Below, in pieces: positions 25,781 through 35,030 of a stretch of 64,000 nucleotides of DNA. The DNA is from Chloroflexi bacterium TSY (GTDB taxonomy: Bacteria > Chloroflexota > Anaerolineae > Caldilineales > Caldilineaceae): positions 1 to 64,000 of the forward strand of contig JAHBNG010000080.1 of assembly GCA_019217005.1 (NCBI GenBank), in the 5' to 3' direction. Both the position numbers and the translations under genes were made by a program. Every line of letters starts with the position of its first letter. Within the stretch, counting starts at the first letter, position 1. The notes beneath the pieces are model-generated. The model saw only the letters and a list, made by a program, of their open reading frames with translations. It was not told the DNA's origin and searched no databases.

Positions 25781-28672
25781 TTACAACAAACCTAGTTCGC
25801 GGGCGCGGGCAACAGCTTCGGTGCGCCTTTTGACCTGGAGTTTGCCAAAGATTCTGCGATTATGTCCTTTCACCGTGTCCAGAGTGAGGAAGAGCTGTTC
25901 GCTAATCTCACGATTCGAGAGGCCCTGGGCAATGAGTTGGAGTATTTCGCGCTCGCGTTGACTCAATGGCTCAATCAAGAGCTGGGCCGCGGGGTCGATG
26001 AGAAGAGGAGCTTCGTCTGCCCCCCTTCGATCTTCAACATTAAATGCGGACAGCAACTTGCTAGTATAGTCTGGCATCATTCCCTGAGCCGCGGCTTCTC
26101 TCAATAAGTAGACCATCGGCAATCCTTCATTCACAAAGAGTTGGACATAGCTCTCCGGCTTGGCCAACATCAAGGCACGTTCCAGAGAAACGAGAGCGGG
26201 TGAGATGTCGCCCCGTGACGCGTACGCAATTGCCTGCAGCATCAGGATTTCAATGACGTTTCTTGTTCTTCCCCCCGCTTCTGCTGCTTGCAGGAGACGC
26301 ACCAGTAGTCCCATTGCCTCGTGAAAGGAGCATTCCACCTGGTCACTCTTATATTGGGCGATGAGCACCCTGGCTAGGGTGATGTGTTCGAACTCGCGTA
26401 GGTAGCTGAGGTCATCATCAACGGACAGTCCCCGTTCATACGCCCAAGCAAGGACCTCATCCAATCTGTCCTGCTGAATCCACACCCGCGTCTTCAATGC
26501 CGCCAAGGGACGCAAATCAGGGTAGGGGCTCTTGATATACAGCCGTTCTGCCTCGTCGAGCAGGTTGAGCGCATCGTCCAGTTCGCCCTGGGTTTGCTTC
26601 ATGCGCGCCTGAGCAAGACACCAATGATGCTTATAGGGCGAGAATGCAGCTGGCTCATCCAGCTCTTCGCTGCGCTGCAGGTACTGAGCAGCAATTTCTA
26701 GATTGCCCTGCTCACGATGAAGTTCCCCCAATCCCAAATAGAGTTCCGCTATTCCTGGCAATCGAGGTGCAGCTTGCGCCATCGCAAGCTGCAATGTATG
26801 CTCATAGATTCTTATGGCCTCGCGCAGTCGACCCTGCGCCATCTTGATGTCGGCCAGAATAAATGTGCCAGCGATCGCAAAAACGATGTTGCCAGCCTTC
26901 TGATAGCTAGCCAGACTGTTGCCAACAGTCTGGCTAGCTGCCTTCAGATCCCCGCTTATCCAGTATGCGACCCCCAAGAGTGCGGCCGGGTCTCCGCGCG
27001 CAAAAAAGTCACCCTCAGACGAGAGCTCGAGTACTCGCCGCGCGTGTAACACGGCACTGGACACATCGCCGAGAGCTAGGGCAATATAGGCACGGGCAGA
27101 GACGATCGACACGGGTAGAGAGCGGAACTGCGCTTCGTCTGCAACAACCATTTCAGTGGGGGCTATCTCAGTGATTTGTCGTTTGAGCATTGGAACTTCT
27201 GGTTGCTCACCTAGATCTGATACAGTGTCTGTCTCGGCGTCTAGCCATCGTTCGGCGTCTCGTAAGCGAGCTTCAGCGGTCTCTAGTTTGCCGATATCCA
27301 GTAATGCCCAGGCATAGCCAACGCTGAGTACAGGTCTAGCGCGGACCAGTTCATTTGGTAGCGCCTTCACCCAGCCAAACCAGGTGGTGTTCTGTAAAGA
27401 ATCCTGATGCATTGCTGGCCATGCCAGCTCGACCAGGCCCGCCGCGTGTTCGAAGTCCGCGGCAGCCAGTGCATGGTGAACTGCATCGACGCGCAGACCG
27501 TTCCGCTCATACCATGCGCTCGCCCGCTGATGCCAGACCGGTACCTGATGCCGAAGGCGGCTAGTACCCCCCAGCACATAGGCCCGCAGAACATCAGCAA
27601 AGAGATGGTGATAACGATACCACTGGCGCTCGTCATCTAGGGGCACGACGAACAGGTTGCCGCGCTCTAAGGCTATCAACATCTCTTGGCCATCTTCTTG
27701 CTCAGTGACGGCATCGCAGAGTGGGCCGCTCAACCGATCGAGAATTGCCGTTTGCAGTAAGAAACGGCGAATCGGTTCAGGCTGACGTTGGAGTACCTCT
27801 TCAGCCAAATAGTCGAGCACAAAACGGTGACTGCCGGTGAATGCTTGGATAAAAGTAGCGATATCTGTACGCCGCTGCATGGAGAGACCTTGCAAAGCAA
27901 GGGCAGCCATTTGGAGGCCAGCAATCCAGCCTTCAGTGCGGGTTTCTAGGGCGGCGATCTCTTTTGCCTCGAGGTTTAGATCCATCACCTCGTTGAGAAA
28001 TCCGGTAGCCTCCTCAAGGGTAAAACGCAAATCCGCGGCACGTAGTTCGGTCAGTTGGCCTCGGGCGCGGTAGCGGGCCAGGGGTAGCTGTGGATCTTCG
28101 CGGGTGGTAACGACTAGGTGCATCTGGGAGGGGAGATGGTCGAGCAGAAAGGTGAGGGCATTGTCAATCGCTTTGGCATCAAGTAAATGATAGTCATCCA
28201 AGATGAGTACAAAATGGTCCTTTCTAGTGGTGATTTCATTGAGGAGGGTCGTCAGCATCGCTTCGGTTGATGGTGGCTGCGGGGATTGAAGCAGACTCAA
28301 CATCCTTTCGCCAATCGCTCCTACATTACTCTCTCGTGTAGTTGTTTGTAAGGCCGCAACAAGGTAAGCCAAAAAGCGTATGGAGTCGTTATCTCCTTCG
28401 TCCAAAGATAGCCAGGCGATTTTTGGAGATTGGTTGTTGGAGATTGGAGATTCGATGGTGTCGAGTTCGTGCAGTCTCCAATTTCTATTCTCTACTTTTC
28501 CATTCACCCATGCGTTCACCAACGTCGTTTTGCCGAAGCCAGCCGGGGCCGAGATGAGCGTTAGTTTGCCGCCCAGCCCCTCGTTCAGCCGCTTGATCAA
28601 GTGAGGACGGCTGACAAGGTTTGGCCGCGGTGCAGGGATATAGAGTTTCGTGGCCAAAATTGGCGTAGACAT
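25781..28672 (-). CDS. LuxR family regulator, MalT-like (STAND ATPase)
   Basis: 963 residues from the ATG at 28672 (start MSTPILATKLYIPAPRPNLV; an upstream ATG adds 8 residues). N-terminal STAND/NACHT-like ATPase: Walker A LISAPAGFGKTTLV near 45-58, Walker B HFVLILDDYHLLD near 158. A winged-helix region and a long helical TPR-like array (about 450-880) follow. The C-terminal LuxR HTH is LSQREREILQLIAQGLSNRE through TVKGHNRRIFGKL (about 900-963). MalT-type proteins bind an inducer and ATP, oligomerise and activate transcription. Here the inducer is unknown; no sugar operon is adjacent. Intact over 2.9 kb. The first codons of a second copy survive at 23866-23937. Confidence 0.93.
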   Translation of the reverse strand: MSTPILATKLYIPAPRPNLVSRPHLIKRLNEGLGGKLTLISAPAGFGKTTLVNAWVNGKVENRNWRLHELDTIESPISNNQSPKIAWLSLDEGDNDSIRFLAYLVAALQTTTRESNVGAIGERMLSLLQSPQPPSTEAMLTTLLNEITTRKDHFVLILDDYHLLDAKAIDNALTFLLDHLPSQMHLVVTTREDPQLPLARYRARGQLTELRAADLRFTLEEATGFLNEVMDLNLEAKEIAALETRTEGWIAGLQMAALALQGLSMQRRTDIATFIQAFTGSHRFVLDYLAEEVLQRQPEPIRRFLLQTAILDRLSGPLCDAVTEQEDGQEMLIALERGNLFVVPLDDERQWYRYHHLFADVLRAYVLGGTSRLRHQVPVWHQRASAWYERNGLRVDAVHHALAAADFEHAAGLVELAWPAMHQDSLQNTTWFGWVKALPNELVRARPVLSVGYAWALLDIGKLETAEARLRDAERWLDAETDTVSDLGEQPEVPMLKRQITEIAPTEMVVADEAQFRSLPVSIVSARAYIALALGDVSSAVLHARRVLELSSEGDFFARGDPAALLGVAYWISGDLKAASQTVGNSLASYQKAGNIVFAIAGTFILADIKMAQGRLREAIRIYEHTLQLAMAQAAPRLPGIAELYLGLGELHREQGNLEIAAQYLQRSEELDEPAAFSPYKHHWCLAQARMKQTQGELDDALNLLDEAERLYIKSPYPDLRPLAALKTRVWIQQDRLDEVLAWAYERGLSVDDDLSYLREFEHITLARVLIAQYKSDQVECSFHEAMGLLVRLLQAAEAGGRTRNVIEILMLQAIAYASRGDISPALVSLERALMLAKPESYVQLFVNEGLPMVYLLREAAAQGMMPDYTSKLLSAFNVEDRRGADEAPLLIDPAAQLLIEPLSQREREILQLIAQGLSNREISEQLFLTLDTVKGHNRRIFGKLQVKRRTEAVARARELGLL

Positions 28673-28937
28673 AGGACAATTATACACCACACCCAACCAC
28701 GACCTAATAGTGACACGTGCTGCTTATCATGGTATTCGAATGGCCGTGCCCCTGCGGTGAATTTGTCTTTTTATGGTGGCTTCGCTACACTACCGCGATA
28801 GTTCCCCTAAAAAGTTTTGCACCTCGTCCCTCAGAGGTTGTTTTAAAAGGCGGAGATGTTGGTGAGCATTCCGGGAAAGGGACAGGAACTGATTGCCACA
28901 TTAAGAACCATGAATACATATAGGAGAGAGTACGGAG

Positions 28938-29975
28938 ATGAACTATTATCAGCGAGGTTTCGAACGCCGTATTCGCGTCGGCATGGTTGGCATTGGAGAC
29001 CACACCTATCGAAATTTGTTGCCAGCCTTGCACTACTTGCCTGTCGAGTTGGTGGCACTGTCCGCTCACAGGAACGAGGCACGGGCAAAATTGACGGCGA
29101 AAGAATATGGATGTCATTGGTACATGAGTCCGGCGGACATGTATGGGGCTGAAGATCTCGAAGCGGTTTTCATTTGCGTCTCGCCAGAATTGCATCCCGA
29201 ACTGGTTTGTCAGGCGTTCGATGCGGGACTGCATGTATGGCTGGAGAAACCGCCTGCCATGCGCGTTGCAGGCGTTGAGCAGATGATTCAACATCGCGGT
29301 GATCGCATCTGCGTTGTCGGCTTCAAGAAGGCGTTTATGCCCGTCGTAGATAAAGCTCTAGAGATCGTCGGCAGTAATGACTACGGAGACCTACGCAGCA
29401 TCCTGGGGGTCTATCCCATGAGCGTGCCCAAAAATGGTGAGGCTGTACTCGAAGAAGGACTGCACATCACTTGGTTGGAAAACGGTGTTCATCCGCTTTC
29501 ATTTCTGATCGCTATTGGGGGTGCGGTCGAGACAATCACAGTACACACAGGGTCAACTGGTCATGGTGTGGCTGTATTGGCATTCAAGTCTGGCGTTGTG
29601 GGCACCTTCCATTTGGCTTCGGGTCCACTCTCCATGGAATCCTATTCATTGTTTGGTGAAACCTGGTATTGTACCATCAATAACAATACGAAACTCTCGC
29701 TCTATCGGGATTACGGCCCCAAAGGTACCCACACCTTCATGCCGGCAGGGTTTGACACTGGAGCCATCGTCTGGGAAGCCCAGAACAGCTTTGCCACGAT
29801 TGAAAACAAAAACCTGTTCACGCAGGGGATGTACGCCGAGATGCGTTATTTCTGCGACTGCATCCTAGAAGATCGAGCGGCGGCAAGGGGCAGTCTTGAG
29901 TTTGCCCTAGAGGTCATGAAGGTCTATGAAGCGGGTTTGCGCTCCAATGGACAAGCCGTGCCCATTGATGAATAG
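28938..29975 (+). CDS. Gfo/Idh/MocA family oxidoreductase
   Basis: 345 residues. N-terminal Rossmann domain with RVGMVGIGDHTYRNLLPAL (GxGxxx near 19-24) and the family signature VWLEKPPAMRVAGVEQM near 105, where EKP carries the conserved catalytic Lys. The C-terminal alpha/beta domain has a histidine in WLENGVHPLSFLIAIGG (about 180). These enzymes oxidise or reduce sugars or inositols with NAD(P). The ATG follows GGAGAGAG. The gene is convergent with the GNAT gene. Intact; substrate not predictable. Confidence 0.9.
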   Translation: MNYYQRGFERRIRVGMVGIGDHTYRNLLPALHYLPVELVALSAHRNEARAKLTAKEYGCHWYMSPADMYGAEDLEAVFICVSPELHPELVCQAFDAGLHVWLEKPPAMRVAGVEQMIQHRGDRICVVGFKKAFMPVVDKALEIVGSNDYGDLRSILGVYPMSVPKNGEAVLEEGLHITWLENGVHPLSFLIAIGGAVETITVHTGSTGHGVAVLAFKSGVVGTFHLASGPLSMESYSLFGETWYCTINNNTKLSLYRDYGPKGTHTFMPAGFDTGAIVWEAQNSFATIENKNLFTQGMYAEMRYFCDCILEDRAAARGSLEFALEVMKVYEAGLRSNGQAVPIDE

Positions 29976-30015
29976 AATTTTACGCATGAATATGGAGGCA
30001 GCCTTTTGGATGGAG

Positions 30016-30522
30016 CTAGATGCCAACTTCACTGAATTCATTGACATATTTCGCAAGACCAGAAACGGATTGAAGCGAGCAGGGAATGATTTCATAGTGC
30101 ATAAATGACTCTTTGGCACCGTACTCATTCGCGATATGCGATGTCTGAAATCCGAACCTGGCATAGTATTTTGGATTGCCAAGTACGAATAGGGCGCTAA
30201 TTCCGCACACCTGAGCCGCCTTTATGGCCTGTGTCATTAAGGCACCACCGATGCCTTGGTTTTGTACAGTTGGATGAACGGAGAGCGAGGCGATGCCAGC
30301 ATAAGAACCCTTGGTATCCGGCACAAGTGTGATTGGACTAATCAGGATGTGGCCGATGAGACTCTCAGATCGTTCGGCGACCAATGAGATCAGTATCTTT
30401 CCTCTGTCACGGATTAGATTGACCAGGTCCGCTTCCTGCGGTTGACCAAAGGCAGCGGTAACGACTTTGTGGATCTCGTCGATATCTGCATGTGTTTCTG
30501 GTCTTATCTTTATCGGTGGCAC
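30016..30522 (-). CDS. GNAT family N-acetyltransferase
   Basis: About 168 residues from a GTG at 30522 (VPPIKIRPETHADIDEIHKV). The frame is open up to an ATG at 30642, but that upstream part crosses a 17-bp palindromic repeat (30601-30653) and looks non-coding, so I prefer the shorter start. Acetyl-CoA binding is indicated by LSVHPTVQNQGIGGALM (Q/RxxGxG/A motif) near residue 95, followed by ALFVLGNPKYYARFGFQ, typical of the YhbS-like subgroup. Substrate unknown. Confidence 0.85.
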   Translation of the reverse strand: MPPIKIRPETHADIDEIHKVVTAAFGQPQEADLVNLIRDRGKILISLVAERSESLIGHILISPITLVPDTKGSYAGIASLSVHPTVQNQGIGGALMTQAIKAAQVCGISALFVLGNPKYYARFGFQTSHIANEYGAKESFMHYEIIPCSLQSVSGLAKYVNEFSEVGI

Positions 30523-30600
30523 GTCTATACTCTTAAAGCTGAGAGTTGATTCATCAGGAAGAATTCGGGCTCTACGCGAGATAGTGTACTTGACAACGTA

Positions 30601-30653
30601 GTACGTGCTACGTGGTGCGTACTGGATCGCTTGACACACCACGTAGCACGTAC
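30601..30653. repeat. Perfect 17-bp hairpin
   Basis: GTACGTGCTACGTGGTG and its exact inverse complement separated by 19 bp, upstream of the GNAT gene. It may be a REP-like palindrome or a divergent regulatory site. No copy was noticed elsewhere in the window. Confidence 0.75.
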
Positions 30654-30757
30654 CACCAATTCATCGCTTGTACACTTTGTCGCGAAGACCCAGAATTAGT
30701 CGACCCGTAGATTTCACGTTTGCGCTACTTTTTGACAGGTACCTATCCTAACCAGGA

Positions 30758-31252
30758 CTATTTTTCCAGTTCGTCAAAATAGGGCCAGCTCTGCAAATCC
30801 GGCGGTTGGATGCCCAATTGCGTCATAGTCGCCATAATCTGGGCACGATGCTCGGTGGCATGGTTGATCACTTGAGTGAGAAAGATAGACTTTGGCACTT
30901 GACGTTTTGTGCCATCGTTCCAGTTTACCTCAACAGTATCGTCGGCTGCTTGCACCTTTGGTGCCCACTCAATTAAGCCAGAGCCAGTTGTACGCACCGA
31001 TTCCACCATTTCCGCTATTGTCAAGGGCGGTTCATCTTCTGGATCGGGGCGCGGTTGACCGGTACGGATGCGGTAGAGGTAAGATTGTTCCGATGTAACA
31101 ATGTGCTGAAGCGTGTCGCGGATGGAGCCAAAGGTGCCAGAAATGGTGGCATCTAGTTGATCACTGCTCAAATCGGCACAACATTCGAGTAGACGCAGAT
31201 TTGCCCACAGATGGTGGCCAAAGAGGGTGGTGAGAGTATCGGTTGGTTTCAT
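30758..31252 (-). CDS. DinB family protein
   Basis: 164 residues of the DinB/YfiT four-helix-bundle family. The metal-ligand histidines fit TLFGHHLWANLRLLE near the N-terminus, DTLQHIVTSEQ (about 50) and INHATEHRAQIM (about 130). Members include thiol-S-transferases such as bacillithiol and mycothiol transferases, but most are uncharacterised. GGAGCTCTT precedes the ATG, which overlaps the stop of a small upstream frame (31249-31350). Intact. Confidence 0.88.
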   Translation of the reverse strand: MKPTDTLTTLFGHHLWANLRLLECCADLSSDQLDATISGTFGSIRDTLQHIVTSEQSYLYRIRTGQPRPDPEDEPPLTIAEMVESVRTTGSGLIEWAPKVQAADDTVEVNWNDGTKRQVPKSIFLTQVINHATEHRAQIMATMTQLGIQPPDLQSWPYFDELEK

Positions 31253-31350
31253 AAGAGCTCCTTGTTGTGTGCCACAGTAATGACGACTTTGCCGATATGC
31301 TTACCTTCTCCAAAATGCTCGATGGCTAGCAAATATGTGAGGTGTCCCAT
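31249..31350 (-). pseudogene. Small C-terminal remnant of an MDR oxidoreductase, overlapping dinB-like start
   Basis: 33 codons reading MGHLTYLLAIEHFGEGKHIG and then KVVITVAHNKELL, stop. The AIEHFGEGKHIGKVVITV part is the C-terminus of zinc-type oxidoreductases, similar in type to the fragment at 23945-24157. Its stop TGA overlaps the ATG of the DinB gene, so if transcribed it could couple translation to that gene. Confidence 0.7.
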
Positions 31351-31351
31351 A

Positions 31352-31861
31352 CTAACTAAAGATTTCACTTAACGGCAGCCGAATATTGACGACATCATCA
31401 ACCAAGTCCCCCTTTGCGAACATTTCAAAATCATCTGGTGCTCGATAAACGGCAATCGATTGAGCATATGGATAAACCAACCAGCAAGACTGAACACCGA
31501 GAGCAAAGTAAATTTTGAATTTGTCAACCAGTGCTTGAACCCCTTGGCGTGGAGACAAAATTTCGACCGCCAACAAAGGCATCTGCTTTCCCTTCAGATC
31601 GTCATTATAAAAATCCACCGGACGTTCACGATAGACGGCAATATCAGGTTCTAGCGAATTTGGTTTCTCGGCAAGTTCTATTTCTGGTATCTTGGAGAGG
31701 GCGGAGATATCAAGAGTAAATTCAGAAGATGGCGTGAGATTGGGCTCATTCAAAAAGTGTGCGCCTATTTTTATTTGCAAATAACCATGATTAAAAGAAC
31801 TCATTTCAGCCAACTCCTCTGGAGCGATTTCTTCATCTAGATTTTCCAGAACAATTGCCAT
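31352..31861 (-). CDS. Uma2 family endonuclease-like protein (DUF820)
   Basis: 169 residues from the ATG at 31861, which has TAGGAGA upstream. The PD-(D/E)XK fold is indicated by LEPDIAVYRERP (catalytic D), LLAVEILSP (ExL motif) and KFKIYFALGVQSCWLVYP. Uma2 proteins are often multicopy in Cyanobacteria and Chloroflexota and are thought to be nucleases; cellular role unknown. Intact, single gene. Confidence 0.88.
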   Translation of the reverse strand: MAIVLENLDEEIAPEELAEMSSFNHGYLQIKIGAHFLNEPNLTPSSEFTLDISALSKIPEIELAEKPNSLEPDIAVYRERPVDFYNDDLKGKQMPLLAVEILSPRQGVQALVDKFKIYFALGVQSCWLVYPYAQSIAVYRAPDDFEMFAKGDLVDDVVNIRLPLSEIFS

Positions 31862-31995
31862 GTTCAATCTCCTATAGATGGACTATACAAATAGTGATAA
31901 CCATTCGACATTGTAACACAGAACAATTGCCGGGAATATTGTCATGATGCATAAGTGTTGGTACTGCCTGATGGCAGAGGAAATATGAAAAGGCT

Positions 31996-33252
31996 TAGGG
32001 CAATCGCGTACCTTAAAAAAATAAGCCAGAAAGGACTGTCAAGAGATAGTGGTGGTCCCAGCCAGCGGTAAGGCGCTTGTTTTTGATGCCAACGTTGAGA
32101 GAAGTCTCCTTCTTGAGCAGATTGAGAGCAATATGACGAAGGGCAGCGAAATTCTGAGCTGAGTGGCCTTTGCGCAAACGGGATTCATCCTCTCGGAAGG
32201 CAATATCGAGGGTCCAGTGTAGGCGATTTTCGACATGCCAATGAGTGCGAGAGGCATTGAGTAAAGAGCGAGCATCGGACTCGGAACTCGAGAGGTAATA
32301 GCGCCTGTCGGGATTGTCTTTTTGCTGAGAATCACCACAAATCAAGGTGCGTTGGGCTTGAACCATCATGACGGTAGAGAGTTCAGGCCATTGCTCAGAA
32401 TTGCGCAGATTCTGGATGATGTCGGGGGGCAGAAATGGTCCAGGCTTCTCGGGTTTCAAGCCGACCGTGTCCCTTATCGGTCGTTTTGGCATAATCGTGG
32501 TCAAAGGCAGTAAAGTCACTTTCCTCGAGATCCTCAAAGAGCAAGGCGACATCTGCATGTAAGTTTCCTTGATTGCCCTTGAGAGAGAGGAGGAGATAAT
32601 CAGCCTCATTGTCAATGATGAGCTGTGCAATTTCAGTCTGAGCACCCATAGCATCGATGGTCACGAGTGCCCCTTTGATCTCCAACAAGCGCAGTAACTC
32701 TGGAATAGCTGTGATTTCATTCGACTTTTCATCCACTTTCCACTGACCAAGGACTACTTTGTTCAGAGAAGCCCAAGCACTCACCATGTATATGGCTCCT
32801 TTGCCCACTGTTTTATCATGGGAACGTCTCAACTGCTTGCCGTCTATTGCCACCACTTCTCCATTCGTCACCTGGCAGACTGCGCTCATCCATTTGCTGA
32901 AACATTCGGCAAAGACCTCTCCATCTAGCAATCCAAATACGCGCCAGAATGTATCGTGCGATGGGATTCCATTTGGCAACTCCAGTATGCTTTCTAGCCA
33001 CTCCTTTTTGGCTTTGCCGAATTTTTCGACCCCTTCCCAATCGTCTGCTCCGCATATGACTGCACAGATTGCTATCACGATTATATCGATTAGATTGTGG
33101 CGTCGATTTATCGGGCTTCTTGGCTCTTCTATGCTTCCAAAGTGCTTTTCTATGCTTGCTATTTCGGGCTTTTCCATTTTGGTTTCTCCTTTTTGGGTTC
33201 CAAAATAGATTATCCCTTCTTTTCTTTCTTGTACAAGTACGCGATTGCCCTA
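31996..33252 (-). mobile_element. ISAs1-family insertion sequence with 10-bp target duplication
   Basis: 1257 bp with terminal inverted repeats TAGGGCAATCGCGTAC / GTACGCGATTGCCCTA, flanked by an exact direct repeat TGAAAAGGCT (31986-31995 and 33253-33262). The transposase and the 8-10-bp duplication size fit the ISAs1 family. Confidence 0.92.
32013..33177 (-). pseudogene. ISAs1-family transposase with one frameshift
   Basis: The N-terminal part (33177 to about 32435) has the family hallmarks EIASIEKHFGSIEEPR, IIVIAICAVICGADDWEG, IPSHDTFWRVF, VVAIDGKQLRRS (catalytic D) and TIDAMGAQTEIA (second D). The C-terminal part (about 32440-32013) has HWHVENRLHWTLDIAFRED (catalytic E), LRHIALNLLKKE and the end. 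They are joined at a run of six C on the coding strand (32434-32439): with five C the frame reads TISAPDIIQNL. Full-length protein would be about 385 residues. Confidence 0.9.
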
Positions 33253-33460
33253 TGAAAAGGCTTTTTCCATCTTTCTATTCTCATCAATCTATGCTACAGT
33301 ATGTATTTGGAATCTATCCGAAAAGTGGTTGTGAGTCCGACCTGCTTCTCGAGCAAGAACGGTTCGTCATGGGACTTTTCGGAGAAGCACTTAATCAGTC
33401 CCATCGGGATTTTTGCCCAAGTTGGATTCGTAAACCAAAACCGATATTCAGGAGATAACC

Positions 33461-33898
33461 ATGAGCGAATACATACCGAGCACCTGGGGATGGGTGGCAG
33501 AGCAGGTTGAACAATATGAAGGAAGCGGAGGTACCGAAGGTTTGACCTTGAGGGACACGGGGCTTCCAGTCATCGTCGTGACAAATCGAGGACGGAAGAC
33601 GGGTGCGATCCGCAAGACCCCATTAATGACGGTCGTGGACGGAAACAACTACATCCTTGTGGCTTCCAAGGGTGGTGCGCCGAAACATCCTGAGTGGTAT
33701 TACAATTTGAAGGCAGATCCGAATGTCGAAATTCGCGACAAGACCGAAGTCTATTCGATGCGCGTGCGGGAGGTCGTCAATTCAACCGAGAGACGGCGCC
33801 TTTGGGATATAGCGGTAAAAGCATATCCTCCTTATCAAGAATATCAAGACAAAACAGAACGCGTCATTCCAATCTTCGTCGCGGAACCTGTCGAATAA
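33461..33898 (+). CDS. Nitroreductase/quinone reductase family protein (DUF385, F420-dependent type)
   Basis: 145 residues. The split-barrel fold of deazaflavin-dependent reductases (Ddn-like) is indicated by VIVVTNRGRKTGAIRKTPLM, YILVASKGGAPKHPEWYYNL and DPNVEIRDKTEVYSMRVREV. Ddn-type proteins reduce substrates with F420H2. GGAG precedes the ATG by about 6 bp. The family is concentrated in Actinobacteria and Chloroflexota, which supports the host guess. Intact. Confidence 0.92.
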   Translation: MSEYIPSTWGWVAEQVEQYEGSGGTEGLTLRDTGLPVIVVTNRGRKTGAIRKTPLMTVVDGNNYILVASKGGAPKHPEWYYNLKADPNVEIRDKTEVYSMRVREVVNSTERRRLWDIAVKAYPPYQEYQDKTERVIPIFVAEPVE

Positions 33899-33988
33899 AC
33901 GTGAAGTGAATTAGTACCCAGCCCTATTTGACACGCTCTACGAATCGATCTGCTATCGAAAAAAGTACACAAGGGAGCGTATACACCC

Positions 33989-34924
33989 ATGACAAAACCC
34001 CTCATCACTGTTGTTGGCAGCTTTGCTGTAGGTATGACGTTGCGAACCCAGCGCATGCCGATCTTTGGCGAAACATTGGTTGGATCTGATTTTGACATGG
34101 GGCCAGGCGGCAAGGGATCCAATCAGGCGGTGGCAACGGCCAGACTGGGTGCCCAGGCTGCTTTTGCTGGCATCATTGGATCCGATAAACTGGGCGAAAT
34201 TGCCACCGACCTCTACACCCAAGAAGGCGTTGATACAACCTATTTACAACAAACGAATACCATGGCAACCGGTGTCGGCTTTATCATTCTGAACGAGTCC
34301 GGAGAAAACGGTATTATTCTCGATATGGGCGCAAATGAAGCCATGGATGCAGCGTTTGTTGACCGGCTCGACGTACAAATTGCCCGCAGCGACGTGGTCA
34401 TGTCAGTCTTGGAAATCCCGGTCGAAGCCGCGGCACGGGCTATGGCACTGGGCAAAAAACATGGTGTTCGAACCATCTTAAATCCCGCGCCAGCCACCCA
34501 CCTTGATGAAACAGTGCTACGCAACGTCGATTATCTAACCCCCAACGAAACCGAGCTACGCATTCTGCAGGGGCTGCCAGCCGATGACCCAACACCGACC
34601 CTTGAATTGGCCAAGCAGTTACAAGCGCAGGGCGTGAAAAATCTGATCGTGACTCAGGGAGAAAAGGGCGCCCTCGTCCTATCTGAAGCTGGCTTGTTTG
34701 AAGTGGCCGGGATAACGCTGTCGAGAGAAATCGTGGACACAACAGGGGCTGGAGATGCTTTTAATGGGGGGCTCGCGGTTGCACTGGCCCAAGGACAGAC
34801 TCTGCAAGAAGCGGTTCAGTTTGCTTGTTGTACAGGACGACTGGCCTGCGATAAACTTGGCGTCATTCCAGCTCTGGCGTCTCGGGAACAGGCCGAGCAA
34901 TTGTATAGGGCAGTTTACAAATAA
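33989..34924 (+). CDS. PfkB family carbohydrate kinase (ribokinase-like)
   Basis: 311 residues. PfkB signature 1 region MGPGGKGSNQAVATARLGA (about 33-52) and signature 2 DTTGAGDAFNGGLAVAL (about 250), with the catalytic Asp in GAGD. NPAPATHLDE and YLTPNETELRIL fit ribokinases. It phosphorylates a sugar, probably ribose or a related pentose, with ATP. AAGGGAG precedes the ATG. A palindromic repeat starts 6 bp after the stop. It lies upstream of the PmoA-like gene in the same direction. Intact. Confidence 0.92.
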   Translation: MTKPLITVVGSFAVGMTLRTQRMPIFGETLVGSDFDMGPGGKGSNQAVATARLGAQAAFAGIIGSDKLGEIATDLYTQEGVDTTYLQQTNTMATGVGFIILNESGENGIILDMGANEAMDAAFVDRLDVQIARSDVVMSVLEIPVEAAARAMALGKKHGVRTILNPAPATHLDETVLRNVDYLTPNETELRILQGLPADDPTPTLELAKQLQAQGVKNLIVTQGEKGALVLSEAGLFEVAGITLSREIVDTTGAGDAFNGGLAVALAQGQTLQEAVQFACCTGRLACDKLGVIPALASREQAEQLYRAVYK

Positions 34925-34930
34925 TCGGGA

Positions 34931-35005
34931 GTGTGTCCCAAAGTGTGTAAGTGCAGCGGTTCTCTGACTGAGCAGCGTTCATTTACACACTTTGTGGTAC
35001 ACACT
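34931..35005. repeat. Palindromic repeat family E, copy 2
   Basis: Arms GTGTGTCCCAAAGTGTGTAA and TTACACACTTTGTGGTACAC flank a variable centre. It sits 6 bp after the kinase stop and 26 bp before the next start. It could act as a transcriptional attenuator or RNA-stability element between the two genes. Confidence 0.85.
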
Positions 35006-35030
35006 CAACAATTTTTTGGAGAAGCACCCC

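Noticed and set aside
30523..30642. Longer GNAT protein starting at 30642
   Set aside because: The extra 40 codons run through a perfect palindromic repeat and do not resemble the family's N-terminus.
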